64,000 nt of DNA. Origin: Volvox africanus. Its lineage: Eukaryota; Chlorophyta; Chlorophyceae; Chlamydomonadales; Volvocaceae. Below the pieces are notes generated by a model. The model was not told the origin of the DNA and ran no database searches. It was given only the letters and a program-made list of their open reading frames with translations. The stretch covers positions 325,501-389,500 of the forward strand of contig BSDZ01000014.1 of assembly GCA_030268105.1 (NCBI GenBank), given 5' to 3'. The position numbers were made by a program, and so were the translations under genes. Of the stretch, positions 46,632 through 56,800 are shown piece after piece. Each line of letters begins with the position of its first letter. Positions within the stretch are counted from its first letter, which is position 1.

Positions 46632-46848
46632 TGTTGCGCGTTATAGTTCCCGATGTAGGCAGGCGATTATGGTCGTTGTTGACCAGAGGCGGCGGTCGCT
46701 GTGCTCCGTATTTTGTGGACCAGTATTCGCGTCACGAGTGATTCCTCAATTCTCGCACCACGAGCAGTCGCTGATTTCGGCACTCAGAGCTTTTGGCGAC
46801 TTCAGTTGTAGAGTCAAAGTTGCCAGACTTGTATTTGCCACCACCAAT

Positions 46849-47411
46849 TGAAAGCGCTTGGCCAAAAGATTGATGCCTATGCCTTGACGAGATAATTACG
46901 GCTCAGAAGAGCCGGGGCTCATAACCTCTTACGAGGATAGGAGCAACCGATGCGAAACGTGGACAGATTACAATGTATTGACGCAGGAACCGTGTATATT
47001 TGGCATAAATAATTATAGTATCAACGTTAGTAACGCGCAAGACTAACTAGAGCAGAGTGTGCATAAACAATATACTCGCGATAATAACTGTACGGCACTC
47101 GTCGCGATATCTAACTTACATCGCAGTTACTCGCACCTAAGTAAGAGCTATTACACAACCGTTACCAAACTGTATTACGATGACGTGAAATCCCGCATAA
47201 TCGCAACACACCCCCTCGGGATGCACGTCATGGTCGAATAGGGCACTTCAATATCACACCCCCTCAAAGTTAGTAGCGTCAAGTTGCTAAGTATCACTAA
47301 AATAAACCTCTACGATAAGGCAATTGAGACGATGCTGGACTGGTGCTGTTAGGTGCCACAATAAGAATAAGTCATCCTTCGCTTATGAAGGTTATTGTCA
47401 AATGAGATAAT
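46849..47411 (-). repeat. Copia LTR F, right terminus of the array
   Basis: This 563-bp LTR is the only one in the window whose element-5' side faces foreign DNA. Identity with the other LTR-pol junctions stops after GAGATAAT at 47411, which fixes the 5' LTR boundary to within a few bases. No target duplication can be tested because the left end of the array is not in view. Confidence 0.8.
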
Positions 47412-48068
47412 GCCTGCCGACTCAACAGACAGCGGACCACACAGGTCAATATGCACCAATTCAAGCCTGCTCTTCGTAACAGTGCCTGTTGATGTATGTG
47501 GTTGACGGGTCTGCATCCCTAGTGCACAGGGCTCGCAGAACTCCTCCTTTCCCGCCAACACATCCAACTCACATGTCCCAGCACCCGTGACCATGCCCAA
47601 TGAAACGAGCTTTCGCAGGTTACCATATCCTAGGTGACCCATCCGCTGATGAAAGAGAGTCGTGCGTGCTACCCTTGCATGGGCAAAACGTGGGATTACC
47701 TCACAGGACTGCCTTGCAACTGCTGCTTCACCTATCTCCGCACGGGTTATCTCAGTCCTGACTTTTTCCCATGCACACTCAAGCGTGCTAACTACGGACA
47801 TCCTTACACCTGACCCACACGGGCGGACCCACTTCTTTTCACTCTGGATATTGGGATTGCGGATCACACCACTGCCACTGGCGGGCGCCCCTTGATCACC
47901 CTGGGCTTCATCCCAGGCAACCTCAACTTTAGCCACATTTCGCATCGGAACCAAACCCCTCCGTAAGGTATCTCGAATAAAGAACATCTCGTCCCGCAAG
48001 TACACATCAATCGCTGGCTTGCCTCCAATCTGTATGTACGACTCACGGTCCGTCCACAGACAGTACAC
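47412..48068 (-). pseudogene. GAG-pre-integrase fragment of a second, unrelated copia family
   Basis: The minus strand encodes about 220 residues with a GAG-pre-integrase zinc finger: HQRMGHLGYGNLRKLV, then CEPC, then LELVHIDLCGPLSVESAG, the start of the integrase core. Sequence differs strongly from the array copia (WHRRFGHIGLGGLQKL), so it is another family. The frame is cut at the integrase start by the array LTR. An in-frame TAA lies just upstream of 48069, so protease and Gag are not attached. The array apparently inserted into, or recombined with, this older element. Confidence 0.85.
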
Positions 48069-48193
48069 ATCGGAAGTCCCAGCTCCCTCTTAAGGGCTGT
48101 TCTGATTCAGGGATCCAAGCAAGCAGGCTAGTGTTTTCTAATTTTTAAATTTTGTATTTTCCCCTTCGCAGTGCCTAGTTCAGTGACTTAGTC

Positions 48194-48762
48194 TCACACA
48201 CCTAGGGACAGACGAAGGCCGTCCAGAGCCGCCCTAACAGCAGCAATAGCCTTGTCGGCCACATGCCAACCTGGCTGTGTGTGGAAAGCTTCCGGGAATT
48301 TCTTTATCCACCACTGCTGCCATTGAGAGAAGTCCAAATCCCTAGCGGTTGTTGCAGGGTCTTTGATAATCGGCGTGATTTTTTTCTCTGTTTAAATATA
48401 TACATATATGCATACATGTGTGTAGGATAGGGGGGTACATCATCCGTGGCCACTAACCTGGCAGTCCCTACCTTCCCCGGTGTTTCGGGGCACCCTCATC
48501 CAGTCTCCCATGCCGACTTCTCCGAAATCAGTGGTTTTCCCAGGTTCAGCACCCACCACCAGCATCCAGCGGAATCTGCCGAATCAACTAAGGCGTCAAC
48601 CCCGCTACTGGTCAGCTCGCAGGTCACTTTAATTGGGGTCATCACCGTCCACCGACATGGGGGCACCCTGCCCTTAACATAAGGGTCTTTGGCCCGCTCT
48701 CGGTCGGGGTCCTGGAACTCCAGGGGCATATTAGTCGTGCCATAACAGTCGTGCCTGAACAT
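48194..48762 (-). CDS. Possible two- or three-exon gene of unknown function
   Basis: The last exon (48387-48194) reads KKITPIIKDPATTARDL, then DFSQWQQWWIKKFPEAF, and ends LRLSLGV before TGA at 48194-48196. It begins after TTTAAACAG. A matching upstream frame (EPGKTTDFGEVGMGDW, then VPRNTGE) ends at AAG|GTAGGG at 48472, giving an 84-bp intron in compatible phase. A 5' exon may lie in the 88-codon frame up to 48762 (MFRHDCYGTTNMPLEF). I recognise no family. A degenerate retroelement Gag is possible because a copia remnant lies 125 bp downstream on the same strand. Confidence 0.4.
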
Positions 48763-48905
48763 GTATAAATATATTTATGTATATATATATATATATAAAC
48801 TACCTTATATATAAACCCCAAAACCCTAAACCGTATATATACATAATAAAATTAATATAATATATAGAGATTTTGTTTATTATATACATATATACATTTT
48901 TTCTT
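48755..48905. repeat. AT-rich low-complexity stretch
   Basis: TA-dinucleotide runs at about 48765-48800 and 48828-48900 surround a short CCCCAAAACCCTAAACC segment. It shows no coding signal. It may be a microsatellite or matrix-type AT island. Confidence 0.7.
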
Positions 48906-50814
48906 CTTTAGGCATGGAGCCTGAGACCCCAAATGTTAGAGCGTCTTGCTCTTGAACCCTTAAGGAAAGGTTGGCTTATATGTTGCAAAGTCTCAGGACA
49001 GATACGACCCATCAAGCGAAGGCTTCAATCTTAAAGTTCTCTCTATCTTCCTTGCTTCCTCCCAAGGGCATTAAATGCCCTTGTTGTTTACCAGGCTGAA
49101 ATGACTTCTGTGTTCAGTGTCTCCTCACTTTGGGGATTACCCTCAAAGCTAGGAGTCTTCCAAATTTCCAGGCGTTTCACCACTATGCCTGGTCACTTCA
49201 TCTTTCAGTTCCTAACTAGACGATCTTAATGTAACATCTCAAACACTTCTTAGATGCTACAACAACGGTGGACAGGCAACGGGGGATATAGGACAGGGGA
49301 CGTGGACTGTGTGTATGCAACGTCCACTGTGTTTACAGATGTGCACATGTGCACACATGTAAGCTGCTCAATATCTAGTAAGTATCCAAGCTATCCTAGT
49401 AAGGTACATATATTTGGTGCCCCATCTTTTCTCTGGCTTTGAGGAAGCTGACACCAGCTTTTGTCGGATCTTGAAATGTCTATGTGCACACTTCCTTCCC
49501 TCTATGTAAGTATATGTCCTAATTACCTATGAGGCATGCCAGACAAGAGATTAGCAGTGTGGGAATAGGGGGCAGCAGACCAAGCGACCCTTATGACCAC
49601 CACACCTCACCTTTCAGGGCCAGGAGAGCATGTATAGCAGAAACTCTATGAAATCCTATAAGCATGCTGCCTTAAAAAGAGCGCCCCCAAGTCCAAAACA
49701 GTCATGTACACTGGTTTGCAGGGTGAGTCGACGGATTCCTGTTTGCAGTCACATTTCAAAGTTGAAATGGACAGCTAAGTCACTGCCAACACTGACCAGA
49801 TCTCGAACGACTGCTACTCTCTATGGAAATGTTGTTATAGTGGCCACAACTGAATTGCTTGCTGTCTAGTATTTAAGAAGATAGATGTCGACAATACACT
49901 TCAAATACAAATAATTTGGAGGGCATTCGTGAAAGTTGTGTCACCCCCATGTCACCTGCATAACATGTCACGGTGAGCTGGCTAATTTTTTCATATTTCA
50001 AGGGTGAGGACAGAATGTAGTATCCTGGGGTATCTACGGGTAGTGTCAAAGGATTCTGGACCACAGATGGTCATCCTTCCGATCGGGTCTTTGTTGGCCG
50101 ACACAACAGAGATACAACACAGAAGCACCACATTAGCATGCCAAATGCCTTCCATTTAGATACATTCTTATGGCATTCAAAATACAATGAAACATGTTGA
50201 GCTTGGTAAGGGACCTTCAGATCGACAGGATGGACAACCATTCATAGAGATTTGTAATGGTTTTGGGATTGGAAAGGGGCCTTATGCACACTGCATTTTG
50301 GAATCCCTGCAGGGCTGACAATACAAAGGAGTTGATGCTGGTTGGTGAGGGGTGGGGGCACTTATGCTACAGTGAAATCAAGCAGAAAATATGACACAAA
50401 TATTTGTTTGCACATACAATTGATCTCTAAAGCAGATTTTGAATGGTCTATACAGCCCATAGTATACAAGAATTTGATCCTAGGAAGTCATCCTTATGAT
50501 TGTTCCTAGTAAGCCACCGCCAATGACTATTTCCTGGTAAGGCACCGCCACCACCTTGCCTCAAAGTTCGTGCTTTCCCAAAGCTTGAAAGTGTATCAGT
50601 AATTCAAAAACGTGTATCACAACTAAAACCTTTGGAAACAATCGGCATGTAACTCATGGGGACACATACGCTTATCGATTCCCATGCTTGTGCAGCCCCA
50701 ATACGATGCATACAAGTTATACATTGTATGCCTTCCACATGAATCCTCCGTGAATCATGACATTAGCAAACCTGTGCGCGAGTCAAGAGACTGGAGTTTT
50801 TCAAGCCGGTTGCT
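48906..50814. other. Spacer without recognisable gene
   Basis: Frames here are short and lack coding character. One arm of a dispersed repeat pair (50017-50119) lies in it. I see no RNA gene or complete transposon. Confidence 0.6.
50017..50119 (+). repeat. Dispersed repeat, copy 1
   Basis: This segment from GTAGTATCCTGGG to GAGATACAACA recurs at 55727-55818 with an 11-bp length difference and a few substitutions. The shared core includes TCCTTCCGATCGGG and GGCCGACACAACAGAG. It is probably a piece of an uncharacterised dispersed element. Confidence 0.85.
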
Positions 50815-53800
50815 TTATTCCTCGCGTTTTGCAAGTCTACGAGAGTTGCCTGTCCAAGAAAGGCGGACACCCGTTGAGTTTCTCCTCGGTGACTGTGAGT
50901 TGGCAGGCAGAATCCAATTATTACTTGTCAGGGTTGGCAAGTGATGAGGCCGCTGTGCCATCCCTGACTTGCTAAGCATTTCATATGCTTTGGCACCCCG
51001 CTGAGTCGCCAGCACATGCCCACCTCTGCAAGCAGGTGATACATTATCTGCAGAACGTAGATCGCGACCACCGCTCTGGCTCCTGATCCGATTAATTTGT
51101 GGGAGCATGTCACCTGAGGTGCACCCCATGCTACCCAAAAGGACACCGTCTGCACTATTAAGGTTGCGTTGTAGTGATGATCGGGTACCAACTAGCTCTC
51201 CACAACATTCGGTCGTGCTGGGCATATCAGGACTGCCAAGTTGCAACCCCGATGATGATCGTGAATTTACAATCGCATCCTCATGAAGGTCCTCGAGCTT
51301 GCAAGGCATTTTCAAGTGCTGCTGAGTGAAGTCCTGGTTTTTGTCCTGTGTGGCACCATCATTCATTCACAACGATAATAATGACTTTTAAGTGAAAACT
51401 ACTGGCCTTGAAATATAGTCATGAAACCTGAAATATAGTCATGGCAAGAACTCTCACGAAGAACCTGATAGTAACGAAGTATGATGCCACAACATGCAAG
51501 CATGAGTGAAACCCTGATTCCTGTTATCCTACCTACCCGAAACTTCCGCCTGGCATGCCCCTGCTTCTGTCGCACTGCTCGGCGGTAATATGCCTCCGCT
51601 GTGCCCAAATCCTTGAAGCCCCACTCCACCATAAGCTTCTGCAGCCGCTCCAGGTGCCGTTGTTCCCTGCTTGGCATTGTATTACGACTCTTCACCTGGA
51701 GTTTGACATGTCTGCGCCATTACTGGTGTATGGTGATTGGAACCAGAAAATAACCACTTGGGTCCATCACCAAGTTAAACTAAATCATGGCTGCCGTGAT
51801 ATCCATGCTTACTGTTGGCAATACACATACCAAACGCCCTGTATGAATATATTCCTAAAGCAGCCAGCCAGTGTCAAGACTATGCTACACTTCAAGTGTA
51901 GCATAGATCAGAATTCTCCCATCGTACCTGTTACGAGCAGATGAATCTACTGTGGACAAATCATGTTCGCGGCGCAAACTTTCATTACTTGAATCAGCAT
52001 GGTGGTGTGGCCACTTGGCACTGCTGGGCGAAAAGACGTCTTCCCCGGGAAGATGATGCGGAGAAATGCACACTATTCTGCTATGACAGGAGGACGTCCC
52101 GTGTGGCACAGACTGCATAGCTGTCTGCAGTGCAGAACTTCCGAAAGATATTGGTGGAAGGACGCAGGCTGGAACAAGCATTGACGAGTCCACAGCCGAG
52201 GACACAGCGTTCATATGTCGTATTGCCGGCGTCGTGAAGCCTGTACTTTGTTGAAATGCTGAAACTAGGTCGGAGCTGGGACCCCAACCCTGAATAGCCA
52301 TGTCAACCTGACCCAGTTGGGCTGCCGAATTGACAGAGAGCAAGGACCCCAAATGTACGGGCGGTACTGGGCTAAGCACTTGCAAGCCTGTCTTCTGCGT
52401 CTTGTACAGCGCCTTGTTCTCCCCTGGCACCCCTGATGGAGTCCCCTTAAGAAACTGCGTGGCTGAACCTGAGGGGGCCACAAGGGTAGGCTGCGGTCGT
52501 ACCCAAGCCGTAGCAAGGTCATGACCTGGGATGTGAAAGCCGTGGTGAAGATCATTGTCCTGCTGATAATTACGACTGAGTACTTGCTCCACGTAAGGCA
52601 AACTTGCACCGCACTGCAGAGGTGAAGACGTCAACGCCCAGCTGCGATTAACATCATCACCTAGTAGAACCTTCTCTGTTGGGCCCAAGAAATCCTGCAA
52701 CATATCATCCAATTCGCCACTGTCCACCATTGGCTCGAAGTCTTTTAGAGATCCTGATGGTTGCAGTACTGCCGCCATAGCTATGCGCAATCGCTTCCGA
52801 ACCAGATAGCCACGGAAATGCGCCTATGCAGGTGCAACGCAAGAAAGGGGGACTGTTACCAAGGATATGCTCACTAGTTTTAACCGAACAATCACGCCAT
52901 GGAACAATTATGCACGATTTCATTGTTTGAATACATACCTGAATTATACTTGCAGCTCCTTCTCGATGGTGAAAATCTTGTTGCGTCTGCTTCACCTGCT
53001 CTCGTGAAGAACTCGGCAGCTCAGCTCTCCGCACACAATAACCTCGCCACCATGCCTGGATAGCAATGGCTGCTGAGCGCTGCGTAACATACAATAGGAA
53101 AAGAATAATATTCCAACTGAGTGAACTTATATTGTGACTAATGGCCCCAGATATTCTGGGTTCATATCATCCTGCATTGCCCTAAGTTTTCAGAGGGATG
53201 TTAGTGGACAATGTAGTACCCTATCATGCCTTTGGCTAAGTTGATATAATAGAGATGGCATATTACTTATAGATATCTATGGGGCTACTGCTATATCGCT
53301 CTCCCGGCCCAGAGAGTTAGGATGGTTGTGCAGATCGCCGGGTCTGCTGCCCCGCCTTCCCGCACTGCCACCGTCTCGACAGACATTCCTCAGAGATATT
53401 CGGGACGTTGACAGAAGTGTGCGCATAGGCATTCCAAGACCCGATTATAATTGTTCAGAGATATGAAGATAAAACCACCCTGGCAAAAAAACGCTAAGCT
53501 GATGTGACGTCATCACATGCCAAAAAAACTAGCATGATCCAGGGCTATACCTCTTTCTTCCTGTAATTCTTCTATCTTGGGCTTCTGATTAGTTACCACT
53601 TCTAACACAGATGCAAAAATTTCGGGATGTAACATTTGAGAGAACAGCTACCCCTTTATGGATATTCTGACCATTCATATATAAATTATATGTAAAATAT
53701 GAGATAGTAGCTCACAAGGGAATTTCCTGGTTTCACATTTTAGTTCCTGCAGGCATATAAAGTCAGGATTATGCTGACGCACATGCTGACGCACATATGC

Positions 53801-56800
53801 AGATGTTGTCAAAGTAGGTAATGGCAGCAATCAATAAAGCCATGCCATCAATGTCATCAATAAAGCTGTGCCATCTTACAACCTTTCCTGCGGTGAAGCA
53901 ATAAAGCGTGCGAAGGTGTGCTGCACACTAGTTCCATCAAAAACAGGGGTTTAATTTGGGACTACAGAGCAGCTTCCAACACCATATACCATATTCCAGC
54001 CATATGCACCATCCCCACTAGTTCTGCTTCTAGATGCCCCTCTCTTGCCACCTACATCCCCTTCCCTATCTGCACCCAGCTAGCTTATATCTTGATAGGT
54101 GAGGGCCCTTGCAGGAGGAGGCCCCACTATTGCACTTTTGTGAAGGCAATTTTCTATCATGAAGGCAGCCTGATGATAGCCCCCTTTTTCACCACATCTG
54201 CATATCATCTACGTCCTTGCCACATCTAGATACTTGAGGCCCTGTCTTCCCTGCATCTGTACCGATCATCATCTAGATACTAATGGGACCCCCATCACCG
54301 CATGTGGATACTGTCCCAGCTGCATACATCTTGCTAGCTACGTACTTTAGATCCTCCCTTTATTATCATATTGCCACATGATATTGCCTAGCCACTCATC
54401 TTAGGTATTTGAGACTCCCGCCTTCATTGCATCTAGAAGCTTTCTAGAAGCGGCACCTGGAAAAAGCATTCAGAGATGTCACAAGCTAGTATTCAGTTTT
54501 GGGGCAAACCCGGGATTTCCGACTAATATGCCTACTGCTGCCTACTAGTTTCAAGATTGAGGCATGCCTAATGAGATGCACCCTGTGCGTATGCATGTAC
54601 CCTGTAGACTGTACTTCCTAGACAGGATGGGGACGAGTGGCAGGCCAGACAAATAGCAGCAAGGATGGAACTAGCCAGAGAGGCTTGCCAACTAAAGACA
54701 GAGAACCACAACACACTACTCTATGTGCGCCAGGCTTAATTCCACATACACCAAAACACCATGCTGACGAAGGAGCAGTTCTACCACCCCTCCTGAGTGC
54801 GGCCAGCAATATTATTTGAATTGAATATTAGGGCACTGAGGTGCCAACAGTAGAAGAAATCTAGATTGATATCCGTGTGTTTTGATCCTCTTAGCTGTTG
54901 TATCCCTCTTCACTGCTCATGAACTTATCTGCACGTCTCAACGTTAAGTGCTGATGCGCTCACGCAACAAACCAAACGCACCAGGATGAGATACAGGGGC
55001 AGCAGAAAACTTCGGGAACGAAAAGATTACAGAATAGGAGATGCGGGCGTGTAGGCTATCAGAACCGATTCACAGCCTAGCAAACGTATCATCAATATTC
55101 GCACAGTATAGTTTCAATATCAAGCCTTCTTGGCATTTATGCAATGCGAATGGCCATGGCCGAATGTCAACATTCGATGTGATGTAGCTTAACTGCCATG
55201 GTCATCACTATGATCATATCTCACACCGTCAAGCTTATATCTCCGTAGCCATGGTGTGGATGTCAGTATTAATCAATGTGAGTATACGTGCGCTTCTATA
55301 TAATTATTCCGCACCTCAAGTCGCACTTCTCACACTTATGCATCAATCATGCAAGCATTGATGTAATAATATAGCAAATATTATTACTTATTGAATTACG
55401 CCAATTATTGCCAATCAACTACGTATGCCGGCTCATTCTGCGCATCATCAGTTGTCGTCACAATATCAGTTATGCAGGCAGCGCCACACATATAATAGAA
55501 TACCGATCCCGCATGTTTATCTATGCAGGATTATGTTAACACATACAGATATATTGAATGATCATAAGGCATTCAATTACGGGTCAGCGATCATCTTGTC
55601 AGGTCGTATTGACCAAGGCATCAACGATAAACAAGCCATAATACAACATTAGCCACATCTGGCTATCCAGAAGGTGCATATAGATATCAAAGTCTCCGCT
55701 TAGCCACATCTAGATATCATGCACGTGTAGTATCCTGGGCAGTGTCAAAGGATCCTGGACCTCAGATGGTCATCCTTCCGATCGGGCCTTTGTTGGCCGA
55801 CACAACAGAGATACAACAGCACGCCACATATAGATTACCCAGACCACCTCAAGCCATTAACCCTGCCACTCACATACAGATATCCAGGCCCCCCTTAGGT
55901 AAACCAAATGTATATAAAAAAGAATGATATTAAGCTGCCAGTTGGGATTTGGAGGATGTTGACATTGAAGTTAGCTGATACCCACAACCGGGTGCCATAT
56001 CTGCCACATCGGATGCCTATTGACACCCTCCTGATTGGCTCACCGGGGCAACTGAGAAGGGAAGTAAGAGGACTGGCCTTGTACCCCTCTTTGACCTGGT
56101 AGCAGGCCCTTCAAAAATCGGAGTTATTTAGATTGAAAACATAACTTAATATAGCAAGGTTGGAAAATTACACGCAATGTCCGTTCGTTCCTTCATGTAA
56201 TGTCCAGCCGTCGGTGACAACAACTCATGATGACTTGTAACAATTGCCTAAGAACTTAGGAATGATCCACATGTACACCAAGTTGCCTGTAGGGCTGGGC
56301 AGTGCCCTACAGGATGCATAGGGACGACGAAATAAAAGTAACCATGGGCAAGTTGCGAAATATCCGCTCTTGCAATGCAGTCAAAGCTATCGGTTTCTTA
56401 TCAAAGCAGATCATGCAAGCGTGAATTTTACTAGCGCAAAAGTGAGCACATTTTGCCAACCTAAAAGGACAGTGAAAAGATCGCAGCTAGAAGAAATCAA
56501 CTACGATTACAATAAAAGCTAAATGAAAAACAGACCTTCGCGAGCGAGAAAGCAAATAATGCCGGTGACGGCAAAAACTCCCAAGGGCCTTATCATTACT
56601 AGGACTCGTTACAGTAGGGAGGTGAAATTACGATACAGAAATAAACTACCGAAAAGTAAGAAACTGAAATGCCTGAAAGAGATAAAAACTATGCGGAAAG
56701 AACTTAAATATAAAACATAATATCCACATATTAATAAGAGTTATATATGATATTTTATATTACTTAATAGTGTTTACAAGGATTTAACAGTGGTAGCAAA

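Larger units (their letters stand above)
41905..46848 (-). mobile_element. Copia unit 5 (internally deleted)
   Basis: This is the rightmost unit. It has a net 611-bp loss at about 44788 and retains the 5-bp segment of unit 4. Small private changes include a 1-bp loss near 46074 in gag and HMDD in place of HVDD in RT. The leader is 46632-46848. Confidence 0.93.
1..47411 (-). mobile_element. Tandem array of six Ty1/copia units sharing single LTRs
   Basis: Six copies of the same copia retrotransposon lie head to tail. Each gag start is followed by one 563-bp LTR and then directly by the pol end of the next copy, so neighbours share an LTR. LTR starts at 8778, 15201, 28769, 35231, 41342 and 46849 give spacings of 6423, 13568, 6462, 6111 and 5507. 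These equal 6114 plus or minus identified events: a 348-bp insertion, a 39-bp deletion, gypsy-2 with its 5-bp duplication, and small deletions. The left end of the array is outside the window. The right end abuts a different copia family. A misassembled repeat is unlikely, because the units differ by distinctive private markers, but it cannot be excluded from sequence alone. Confidence 0.93.

Noticed and set aside
48806..48830. CCCCAAAACCCTAAACC resembles plant or algal telomere repeats
   Set aside because: There are only about one and a half imperfect units in an AT-rich microsatellite, so it is too short to call an interstitial telomere.
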